This document shows, piece after piece, positions 1-6,907 of a stretch of DNA of 19,960 nt (its first letter is position 1; each line of letters opens with the position of its first letter). The position numbers and the translations under genes are program-made. The notes below the pieces were generated by a model. It worked only from the letters and a program-made list of their open reading frames with translations. It was not told the DNA's origin and ran no database searches. Source of the DNA: CAZRAL01 sp964598005 (GTDB lineage: Bacteria; Pseudomonadota; Gammaproteobacteria; Burkholderiales; Usitatibacteraceae); NCBI GenBank assembly GCA_964598005.1, contig CAZRAL010000047.1, forward strand, positions 1 to 19,960, written 5' to 3'.

Positions 1-3
1 GAT

Positions 4-792
4 TTATCCTTCAACCCACCAATTTATCGTGTCCGAATTTCTGAGCCCGTCCAGTCCAAGGCCAAAATCAAAATCAATTTCCTTTCGCCATGCAACTGTT
101 TCCCCTTGAGAATTTCGATAGTTTGGCGCCCTCAGTATTGCAGGTGCTTCGAATTTCAATGGCTCGCCATCGAAGTAAAGTTCAAGAAGGCCATCTCGCA
201 GGAATGTGCGATAAATGCTCGCGAGATGTTCTTTAATCTTACTCATCGTCCGCCCTTTTGGAGGGTGATAGAGGCCCGTCAGCGTGATTTCCGTGAAGTG
301 AGCCTTGTCGGAGGCAGGTCGTTCATTGACATGAAGTTCTTCTAGCCGCCCCACAATTACGCTGTCAATATCGAACGCAATTGTTCGTTCAACAGCATCA
401 TCAAGAGCCGACGTTCTAACTGTCCAGTTTCTCGCAAACCAGCATGCAGCGCTCTTCATACCCATACCGAATTCAGAAAGCCCAGACCTATCTGGTGGAA
501 GTTCTGCTGGCCTAAAGGCTCTTGGAAAGTCATCTTGGCGAATGCCGGCAGCGTTGTCGCGAATCACAATGCGACCGCCCATTTCTCCAGACCACTCCAT
601 GTCAACTCTAAGTGTTGACTCCGCGCCGCTAGTTAACGAATCGCGGTTTTGTAGAAAGCTTTGAAGTGAGTTGTCAACGAACTCCGCAAGGGCGAACCAA
701 GGGCGGTAATTTAAGTGCCGTAGCACGGACAAGATGGTGACTTCGGGTCGAATATTTACAGCAAAGCCGGGTTTTCCTTCGACATCATTCAT
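4..792 (-). CDS. GHKL ATPase (MORC/MutL-like) of a restriction-modification or defence locus, possibly truncated
   Basis: This 262-residue protein has the ATP-binding fold shared by Hsp90, MutL, histidine kinases and MORC proteins. Visible motifs are the N box EFVDNSLQS (residues 37-45, catalytic-type E37 and Mg-binding N41), the DNAAGI box (79-84) and the glycine lid around GLSEFGMGMKSA (104-115). A second alpha/beta region follows to about residue 245. Its ATG overlaps the TGA of the upstream methyltransferase gene (ATGA), so the two are translationally coupled. Published comparative work on MORC-like ATPases places such proteins beside C5 methyltransferases in bacterial restriction-modification operons, where they are thought to remodel DNA; the role here is inferred. 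The frame ends in TAA at 4-6, right after the core. From memory, relatives continue for roughly another 200 residues, so this copy may be truncated or frameshifted. The fold is certain; the system assignment is likely. Confidence 0.85.
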   Translation of the reverse strand: MNDVEGKPGFAVNIRPEVTILSVLRHLNYRPWFALAEFVDNSLQSFLQNRDSLTSGAESTLRVDMEWSGEMGGRIVIRDNAAGIRQDDFPRAFRPAELPPDRSGLSEFGMGMKSAACWFARNWTVRTSALDDAVERTIAFDIDSVIVGRLEELHVNERPASDKAHFTEITLTGLYHPPKGRTMSKIKEHLASIYRTFLRDGLLELYFDGEPLKFEAPAILRAPNYRNSQGETVAWRKEIDFDFGLGLDGLRNSDTINWWVEG

Positions 793-2126
793 TCCGCAGC
801 GACTTCCAACACTTGTAAATCTTTGGAGTCGTTAGCATTTCTGCCCTTTGAAACCCCGAGAAGAACTCTCGCAATCTGCTTTACGACATTGGCGTTCACC
901 GCATTGCCAAGCGCTTTGAATGCCTTCGTAGTTGATTGGGGTAACGCAATGTCGTCTAACGATTGAAGCTTTGCGCACTCGCTAGGTGTCATATATCGCT
1001 TTTCCCAAGCGATGATTGGCACCTGAGTATCTGTCATAGCGATTAGTGATGGTGCTGTTGTTGGACGCTTGACACGAACTCCGGACGCTCTAATCTGAAT
1101 AACGTATTTCCAAATGTCTCGTTCGCATCCCTTCACATTCCATTCGAGCTTTTGGAGGCTTGCAGGAAAAGGCTCTAATCGCTTGAGCCAGGGTTTAATC
1201 CAACTTTTATTGTCGCGATAGAGTTCACGATTTTTTCGAATGAAGTCTATCTTCCAATCGGGAAATTTTTTTGTTGACCTAGCATATGAAGGGAGCGCCG
1301 CAAGAAAGTCTTTCTTTGATAATCCCTTTAGAGGTATTCCGTGCATGCCCTTGAAAGCATCGTGACCATTCTTGAAGGCTTTTAAAGGTGTTTCATCTTC
1401 ATATGGGTATGTCGCACCAAATTCAGCCGACCAAATGGGGAAGCTGGGAAGTTCTTTCGATTTTGGAAACTTTCTAACGAAAGTCTGCCATACGGTAAGG
1501 CAGTCGAATACTTGCTTGGAAAGTGGCTTTGCATCAACCGGGTTCTGCTCCAACGCTGTTAGGATGCTGGTCACCGCATTAGTCTTTTCGGGCCAAACTA
1601 AATGAGCAAGACCGGAACGAGACCCCACGATATAAACACGGTCGCGGATTTGGGGAATCCCAAATTGATGCGGCGAATATCGATGGTAATCGACTGCGTA
1701 CCCTAACTTCATTAGAGACTGCCGAATTTGCTCAAAGGTCGCCCCATCGTCATGCTTTAGCAGATTGGGTACATTTTCCAGGACAAAGTATTCCAGTTTC
1801 TTTGCGGCGAGAATTTTTACTACGTAATCGAAAAGATCTCCCTGAGTTGGACAATCGAGCCCAGCTTGGTCACCTACTTTTGAAAAAGGCTGACAAGGAA
1901 ATCCAGCACACAGGACATCGTGGTCGGGAATAGCTTCCGGTTTTATGTCGCGGATGTTGCCTTCAGGTTTTATTCCATAGTTCTCCAAATAAAGGTCCTT
2001 GAGGTGCCCTTCTATTTCACATGCAAAAACGCAATTATGACCAAGCGAATGAAGAGCGACGTGGAACCCGCCGAGGCCGGCAAACAAGTCTATGAAACGA
2101 AGTGATTTGCTATTTTGTTTAAGCAT
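789..2126 (-). CDS. DNA (cytosine-5-)-methyltransferase
   Basis: The product transfers a methyl group from S-adenosylmethionine to carbon 5 of cytosine in a specific DNA site. With the start chosen here it has 445 residues. Diagnostic motifs are I (FIDLFAGLGGFH, residues 11-22), IV (GFPCQPF, nucleophile C78), VI (ENVP, E117), VIII (QIRDRVYIVG, from 159) and X (KALGNAVNANVV, near the C terminus). The long segment between VIII and IX holds the target-recognition domain, whose specificity cannot be read. The frame is open 27 codons further upstream. I prefer the internal ATG at 2124-2126 because a GGA-rich ribosome site lies about 9 bases before it, and because the extension would run through an inverted repeat. 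The gene is coupled to the downstream GHKL ATPase gene, so it probably belongs to a restriction-modification or defence operon. No endonuclease gene is visible within the window. Confidence 0.95.
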   Translation of the reverse strand: MLKQNSKSLRFIDLFAGLGGFHVALHSLGHNCVFACEIEGHLKDLYLENYGIKPEGNIRDIKPEAIPDHDVLCAGFPCQPFSKVGDQAGLDCPTQGDLFDYVVKILAAKKLEYFVLENVPNLLKHDDGATFEQIRQSLMKLGYAVDYHRYSPHQFGIPQIRDRVYIVGSRSGLAHLVWPEKTNAVTSILTALEQNPVDAKPLSKQVFDCLTVWQTFVRKFPKSKELPSFPIWSAEFGATYPYEDETPLKAFKNGHDAFKGMHGIPLKGLSKKDFLAALPSYARSTKKFPDWKIDFIRKNRELYRDNKSWIKPWLKRLEPFPASLQKLEWNVKGCERDIWKYVIQIRASGVRVKRPTTAPSLIAMTDTQVPIIAWEKRYMTPSECAKLQSLDDIALPQSTTKAFKALGNAVNANVVKQIARVLLGVSKGRNANDSKDLQVLEVAAE

Positions 2127-2184
2127 GCTTATTTCCGAAACGCGCTTACAATTACTCGCGGCTAACTGGCTCGGTGCATGAATG

Positions 2185-2207
2185 TGCCATTGGCATATCC
2201 ATGCCAA
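2185..2207. promoter_or_regulatory. TGCCA/TGGCA half-site cluster upstream of the methyltransferase gene
   Basis: Three related half-sites stand in a row: TGCCA (2185-2189), TGGCA (2191-2195) and TGCCA (2202-2206). The second and third form a perfect 7-base-pair inverted repeat, TTGGCAT (2190-2196) and ATGCCAA (2201-2207), separated by 4 bases. The cluster lies about 60-80 bases before the preferred methyltransferase start. This fits an operator, and several C5 methyltransferases and their controllers bind such symmetric sites at their own promoters. The regulator is unknown and the operator role is inference. Confidence 0.35.
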
Positions 2208-2256
2208 AAACTTGCTTAGTTTACAGGTGTAACAAGAGGGACGCTAGACTGAAGAT

Positions 2257-2276
2257 AAAAAAGCCAGTGATGCTTT
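2257..2276 (-). terminator. Possible weak terminator after the TerC-family gene
   Basis: Read on the minus strand, a 5-base-pair stem AAAGC/GCTTT (2272-2276 with 2260-2264) with a 7-base loop runs into a run of T (complement of the A run at 2257-2262). It lies about 60 bases past the TerC stop codon. The stem is short and AT-rich, so efficient termination is doubtful, and read-through into the methyltransferase gene cannot be excluded. Confidence 0.3.
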
Positions 2277-2332
2277 AATACCAATCAGCCAAAAATACAT
2301 AATAGTGATATTGGAATTCATACTTATAGGCA

Positions 2333-3040
2333 TTAGCTTGAGGGAGCACGTAACACCTTTTTAGTATGGTGGGCAAATAACCTGCCTAGAACCACCACCA
2401 GCGCTGCGCAGAAAATTGGTACGGCATAGTTCATCCACGGCGCGTGATCTCTCACCCAAAGCGCATCGACGGGGTCGGTAATCGCCATTTCTCCCGCAAC
2501 GAATCCCAGCAGGGCCGCGCCCAGCGTGACAATAACCGGAAAGCGCTCCATCAACTTCATCAGCAGGGTACTGGCGAAAATGATCAGCGGGATAGAGATG
2601 GCGAGGCCAAGAATCAACAAGGTAAGTTTGTCATTTTCGGGGGCCGATTCGGCGGCGGCGGCCACGGCAATAACGTTATCCACGCTCATTACCAGATCGG
2701 CGACCAGAATGGTCTTCACCGCAGAGGAGAGCGTATGATGACTTTCGATGGCGTTTTCATCGCTTTCGGGCAATAACAGCGAAATGCCGATCCAGCCCAG
2801 CAACAGCGAACCGACGATTTTCAGCCAGGGCAAAGCCAGCAACTTGACGGCGAAAATAGTCAAAACGATACGCATAACGATGGCGGCTCCACTGCCGAGG
2901 AAAATCGCCCTCTTTTGTTGCGAGGGTGGGAGCGCGCGGGCAGCGAGAGCGATTACCACGGCATTGTCGCCGGAAAGAATGATATTGACGCCAATAATCT
3001 TCAGCAGCGCCATCCAGGAAACGGGGTCGAAATAATTCAT
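2333..3040 (-). CDS. TerC/YjbE-family integral membrane protein, probable metal (Mn) transporter
   Basis: This 235-residue, very hydrophobic protein has about seven predicted membrane spans. It carries the two acidic signatures of the TerC family: SGDNAVV in the first span (residues 23-29) and VADLVMSVDNVIAV in the middle (from 113, D115, D121, N122). The length fits the shorter YjbE-type subgroup. Characterised TerC relatives export manganese or help metalate exported enzymes; that role is transferred from the family. Some members sit behind a yybP-ykoY manganese riboswitch, but only 73 bases separate this start from the divergent transglycosylase frame and I see no such element there. The region before the ATG lacks a convincing Shine-Dalgarno sequence. 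Confidence 0.88.
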   Translation of the reverse strand: MNYFDPVSWMALLKIIGVNIILSGDNAVVIALAARALPPSQQKRAIFLGSGAAIVMRIVLTIFAVKLLALPWLKIVGSLLLGWIGISLLLPESDENAIESHHTLSSAVKTILVADLVMSVDNVIAVAAAAESAPENDKLTLLILGLAISIPLIIFASTLLMKLMERFPVIVTLGAALLGFVAGEMAITDPVDALWVRDHAPWMNYAVPIFCAALVVVLGRLFAHHTKKVLRAPSS

Positions 3041-3104
3041 AGCGATATCGATGCATGAAAGACTATGAAGTTATAGAATCATCATACGAGTGCCACCCTT
3101 TTGC

Positions 3105-3110
3105 TAGAAT
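3105..3110 (+). promoter_or_regulatory. Extended -10 element before the lytic transglycosylase gene
   Basis: TAGAAT at 3105-3110, preceded by TGC, makes a good extended -10 (TGnTAnAAT type). A matching -35 is not evident. Initiation would fall near 3117, that is after the first in-frame ATG at 3114. This argues for the second ATG at 3132 as the translation start. Confidence 0.45.
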
Positions 3111-3131
3111 ACGATGAGGCAATTTTTTTAT

Positions 3132-5165
3132 ATGCGCCATTATTTAAACGCTTTTCGTGCTTCGCAATTTTTCCCGTTTGCCCGCTGTTTGAGGCCTGGC
3201 ATCCTCGCTCTTTTGCTAATTGCCGGGACTTTGTCCGTAAGCGCCAAGCCGACCAGCCAACGCCATAGCCCGGCGGTTGCAGTATTAGACAATCAAGGTC
3301 TTTCTGTAATGCGCGATGCTTACTTACGGCAAGATTTGAAAACACTGGAGCACATGCGTAAACAGTTCGAGGGTCATGTACTGGAAAGTTACCCTGCCTA
3401 CTGGTGGTTAAGCGCCAATCTGGGCAGCTCGGCTTCCTTTGCCCTGACTCATAGCGTAGAAATTCGGGCTTTTTTCGAAAACTATCCTGACTCTCCACTG
3501 GCCGAGCAATTGCGACGAGAGTGGGTAAAGATTTTGGGCAAAAAAAAATTATGGAATTCTTTTGCGCCCGAGGCCGCAAAAGTTGTTACAGACGATAGCG
3601 AATTAACTTGTCTGCAGTGGCAATATCGACTGACCCAGCATGACCGTGAAGCGCTGAGCGAGGCCAAAGCGCTGTGGGGTGAAGCCAAACCAGCACCCGA
3701 AACCTGTTATGACGTGTTCGATATTTTGGCCAAGGAAAAGCGCTTATCCAATGGCGATGTGTGGATGCGCGTACGCAGTCTGCTGGAGAACGGGCAGTTG
3801 GCCGACGCGCGACGTAGCGCGCCTTATGCCTTTGACCATGTTTCTAAATTTGAGGCGGGTACGGCGCGCATCAATCTGGATGCGAAGAAGTATTTGCACA
3901 GCATTTCCCTGCAATTCAATTCCCGGACTTCGATTGAGTTGGTCTTATATGCGCTAAGCCGGGTGGCCCGGAGCGATGCGCCCATGGCTGCGGGTTGGCT
4001 GGAGAAAAACAGTAAATCACTCCCGCCCCCTGACGCAAAATATGCGTGGGCAATAGTTGCAACCAGCGGCGCGATGCAACATGAAGACAGCGCATTATCC
4101 TGGTTTAGAAAGGCTGGCTCTGGTGTTTTAAGTGATACGCAAATGGGCTGGAAGGTGCGCGCTGCCTTGCGTGCCAAAGATTGGCCCAGTGTGCAGCAAA
4201 CAATTGAAGCGATGTCAGCTGCTGAACGTCGCGACGTAGCCTGGCGTTACTGGCTGGCCCGGGCATTGATGGTTCGAGGTGATAAGGCTGCCGCCACACC
4301 AATTCTGGAATCGTTAGCACGTGAAAATCACTTCTATGGCGTGCTGGCCGCTGAAGAAATAGGACTCAGCCGTACAACTGATTGGCAGGAATGGAAACCG
4401 GCTGCGCGCGATATCGAGAGTGTGGCGGCTCGTCCCGCTATCAAACGGGCGCTGGCGCTCTACCGCCTCGACATGAAAGCCGAAGCCCTGCGCGAGTGGC
4501 AATATGCCATTCGCGACATGGACGATAAAGCCTTGCTTGCCGCCGCAGAAGCGGCCCGCGAGGCCAATGTGCCGGATCGTGCTATCAACACAGCAGAAAG
4601 AACCTTGATGCTGCACGATTTTACGCAACGGTATCCATTGCCGCATCGCGACGACTTGAAGAATTCAATCAATACATTTTCTCTCGATGAAGCCTGGGTT
4701 TACGGGCTGATTCGCCAGGAAAGCCGTTTTATGGCGGATGCGAAATCGCGCGCGGGCGCGCTAGGTTTAATGCAATTGATGCCGGAAACAGCGAAGTGGG
4801 CGGCCAGACAGGTAGGAATGAAGGATTTTGCCTTGGCCCGGGTGGTTGATGTATCTGTGAATTTGAATCTGGGCACATTTTATTTGCGTCATGTTCTGGA
4901 TGATCTGGGCCATCCTGTACTGGCGACGGCGGCTTACAATGCGGGTCCCGGGCGGGCGCGCCGCTGGCGTGCGGCCCAGCCGCTTGAGGGAGCGATCTAC
5001 GCAGAAACCATACCCTTTAATGAAACTCGGGATTACGTCAAAAAAGTAATGACCAACGCCTGGTTTTATACACAACGTTTGGGCTATGGTGTGCCCAGCC
5101 TGAAAAACATGATTGGCACGGCTCCCGGGCGTTATACAGCGAATACACTGGCAGCAGCTGAATAA
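3132..5165 (+). CDS. slt: Soluble lytic murein transglycosylase (Slt70-like, GH23)
   Basis: This periplasmic enzyme cleaves the glycan strands of peptidoglycan, producing 1,6-anhydro ends during wall growth and recycling. A hydrophobic segment ending in TLSVSA near residue 45 looks like a signal peptide. A long alpha-helical superhelix follows (to about residue 515), then the catalytic SLT domain. The domain shows the ES motif RQESRF with the catalytic glutamate (codon 4719-4721), then GALGLMQLMPETA and the AYNAGPGRARRW motif. Length is close to E. coli Slt. The frame could also start at 3114, but that ATG has no ribosome site and lies upstream of the expected transcript start. A TGAGG at 3115-3119 precedes the ATG at 3132, though 12 bases away. 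It is the first of five same-strand genes. Confidence 0.93.
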   Translation: MRHYLNAFRASQFFPFARCLRPGILALLLIAGTLSVSAKPTSQRHSPAVAVLDNQGLSVMRDAYLRQDLKTLEHMRKQFEGHVLESYPAYWWLSANLGSSASFALTHSVEIRAFFENYPDSPLAEQLRREWVKILGKKKLWNSFAPEAAKVVTDDSELTCLQWQYRLTQHDREALSEAKALWGEAKPAPETCYDVFDILAKEKRLSNGDVWMRVRSLLENGQLADARRSAPYAFDHVSKFEAGTARINLDAKKYLHSISLQFNSRTSIELVLYALSRVARSDAPMAAGWLEKNSKSLPPPDAKYAWAIVATSGAMQHEDSALSWFRKAGSGVLSDTQMGWKVRAALRAKDWPSVQQTIEAMSAAERRDVAWRYWLARALMVRGDKAAATPILESLARENHFYGVLAAEEIGLSRTTDWQEWKPAARDIESVAARPAIKRALALYRLDMKAEALREWQYAIRDMDDKALLAAAEAAREANVPDRAINTAERTLMLHDFTQRYPLPHRDDLKNSINTFSLDEAWVYGLIRQESRFMADAKSRAGALGLMQLMPETAKWAARQVGMKDFALARVVDVSVNLNLGTFYLRHVLDDLGHPVLATAAYNAGPGRARRWRAAQPLEGAIYAETIPFNETRDYVKKVMTNAWFYTQRLGYGVPSLKNMIGTAPGRYTANTLAAAE

Positions 5166-5180
5166 GCAAGAAAGTAGACC

Positions 5181-6191
5181 ATGTCCATCAAGAGTGCAAT
5201 GATGCGAATTTTACTGCTGGGTGGTAGCGGTTTTGTGGGCCGCGCAGTTGCGGAGCAGTTGACTCGTCAGGGCTATGCCGTAACGGTGCCGACTCGCCAC
5301 CGCGAACGGGCCAAACATCTTTTGGTGCTGCCGAATTGTGAACTCGTTGAAACCAATATTCACGATAACACCATATTGAAATCGCTCATCAGCCAACACG
5401 ATGTGGTCATCAACCTGATCGGAATTTTATGTGGTGACTACGAGCAGGCGCACGTCAAATTACCCGAACGTATCGCCATGTTGTGTGTTGAGTGCGGGGT
5501 GACGCGGTTGATTCACATCAGCGCTTTAAATGCCGACCCCAACGGCGCCAGCGCTTACCTGCAATCGCGCGGACGCGGAGAAGCAGCCATACGTGCCGTT
5601 GCCGTCACGGCGCCTCAGCTTCACCTCACCATTTTGCAACCTTCGGTCATTTATGGTGAAAACGATCATTTCCTGAACGTATTCGCACGGCTGATTGTTC
5701 GTTTTCCATTGATTCTTCTGGGCACACCGCAAGCGCGCTTTCAGCCGGTCTGGGTCGAAGACGTGGCGCGGGCCGTCATTGTCAGTATTGATCAGCCTGC
5801 GACTTTTGGGAAAACCTATGAACTGGGTGGCCCCAAGATTTATACCCTGGCGCAATTGCTGGATTTCGTCATCGCCCTTTCCGGCAAAAGCCGCACAGTA
5901 ATCGGGCTTTCCCCTTCATTGTCGATGTTACAGGCCGTAATCTTTGAATTTCCACCCGGAAAATGGTTGATGTCTTGGTTTGGCGCCGTGTTGACGCGTG
6001 ACGCCGTGCGCTCCATGCGTAGCCCGAATATTTGCAAGCAGGAATTTCCTCCTGTATTGGGTTTCAAACCCGCAGCGATGGAAGGCATCGTGATCAACTA
6101 TATGCGCGGGGGGATGGGCCGGGCGCGCTATCAATTACTGCGCAACCGGGCAGGCCGCTGGAACGAACCTGAAGAACCGATCGAAAGATAA
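5181..6191 (+). CDS. NDUFA9-like atypical SDR, NAD(P)-binding protein
   Basis: This 336-residue protein begins with a Rossmann fold: GGSGFVG (residues 14-20) directly after the first strand, NLIGIL and HISALNAD at the next strands, then a central PSVIYGENDHF segment. It matches the atypical extended SDR group named after the complex I accessory subunit NDUFA9. Bacterial members probably bind NAD(P)H, but substrate and function are unproven, and membership in complex I here is not implied. The gene starts 15 bases after the transglycosylase stop. In-frame ATGs at 5199 and 5202 are good alternatives: AAGAG stands 4-7 bases before them, and they start right before the Rossmann strand. The order transglycosylase, this gene, GST, cca is, as I recall, common in Betaproteobacteria. 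Confidence 0.85.
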   Translation: MSIKSAMMRILLLGGSGFVGRAVAEQLTRQGYAVTVPTRHRERAKHLLVLPNCELVETNIHDNTILKSLISQHDVVINLIGILCGDYEQAHVKLPERIAMLCVECGVTRLIHISALNADPNGASAYLQSRGRGEAAIRAVAVTAPQLHLTILQPSVIYGENDHFLNVFARLIVRFPLILLGTPQARFQPVWVEDVARAVIVSIDQPATFGKTYELGGPKIYTLAQLLDFVIALSGKSRTVIGLSPSLSMLQAVIFEFPPGKWLMSWFGAVLTRDAVRSMRSPNICKQEFPPVLGFKPAAMEGIVINYMRGGMGRARYQLLRNRAGRWNEPEEPIER

Positions 6192-6196
6192 CCATC

Positions 6197-6907
6197 ATGT
6201 CATCCCTTCCGCTCACCTTGATCATCGGCAATAAAAATTACTCCTCATGGTCGATGCGGCCCTGGGTGCTGATGAAACAATTCGATATCGTGTTCGATGA
6301 AATCATGCTCAAATTCGGTAGCGCGGAATGGGCAGCTAATATTGTGCGCCTCTCCCATTCACGTCTGGTGCCTGTGCTCTGGCAAGGCAAGCCGGGAGAG
6401 AAACAAGGAACAGCAGCATGGGATACGCTGGCTATTATTGAGACATTAGCTGAATTGTTTCCTGAAAAAGCCATCTGGCCACGCCATGCAGCAGCGCGTG
6501 TAATGGCACGATCAATCTCTGCGGAAATGCACGCGGGCTTCCGGGCGCTGCGCCAAGCCATGCCCATGAACATTCGCGCCAGGCATCCCGGCAAAGGCAT
6601 GAATGAAGACGTGGCTCGTGATATTGCCCGCATCGAACATAACTGGAAAACAGCACGTGAACATTACGGACAAAACGGCCCCTTCTTGTTCGGCGAACTC
6701 AGTGCGGCCGATGCCATGTATGCACCTGTCGTAATGCGATTGATGACCTACGCGCCACCGCTTTCGGCGTTGAGCCAGGCTTACTGCGAAGCCATGCAAA
6801 CGTCTGTTGGCGTTGCAGCGTGGGTAGCTGAGGCGCGCAAAGAAACCGAATTTGTTGCAGAGGACGAACCCTATTCCGGTTCCCCCGGAACCGCCCCCAC
6901 TCCATGA
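6197..6907 (+). CDS. Glutathione S-transferase family protein
   Basis: This 236-residue cytosolic protein has a thioredoxin-like N-terminal domain opening with NKNYSSWSMRPW (residues 12-23), where a serine stands at the position that binds or activates glutathione in many bacterial GSTs. The motif RLVPVL precedes the cis-proline, and WDTLAIIE is the glutathione gamma-glutamyl site. The all-helical C-terminal domain includes GPFLFGELSAADAMYAPVV, the usual hydrophobic-staple and N-capping region. Substrate is unknown; conjugation or peroxide detoxification is the family default. The ORF starts 5 bases after its upstream neighbour and overlaps the cca start by ATGA. The C-terminal tail, rich in Pro, Gly and Ser, encodes a DNA hairpin just before cca. 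Confidence 0.88.
   Translation: MSSLPLTLIIGNKNYSSWSMRPWVLMKQFDIVFDEIMLKFGSAEWAANIVRLSHSRLVPVLWQGKPGEKQGTAAWDTLAIIETLAELFPEKAIWPRHAAARVMARSISAEMHAGFRALRQAMPMNIRARHPGKGMNEDVARDIARIEHNWKTAREHYGQNGPFLFGELSAADAMYAPVVMRLMTYAPPLSALSQAYCEAMQTSVGVAAWVAEARKETEFVAEDEPYSGSPGTAPTP
6877..6893 (+). repeat. Hairpin where a Shine-Dalgarno would be expected for cca
   Basis: CGGTTCC (6877-6883) and GGAACCG (6887-6893) form a perfect 7-base-pair stem with a 3-base loop, ending 10 bases before the cca ATG at 6904. The remaining bases before the ATG are almost all C, with no purine-rich ribosome site. The cca start overlaps the GST stop (ATGA). Translation of cca therefore probably depends on ribosomes arriving from the GST frame and opening the hairpin. 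Confidence 0.5.

Noticed and set aside
3041..3113. yybP-ykoY manganese riboswitch before the TerC-family gene
   Set aside because: The space is only 73 bases and the conserved sequence elements are not visible on the minus strand.
3082..3579. 165-codon minus-strand frame opposite the transglycosylase
   Set aside because: Antisense to a gene with clear family motifs, and has no recognisable features.
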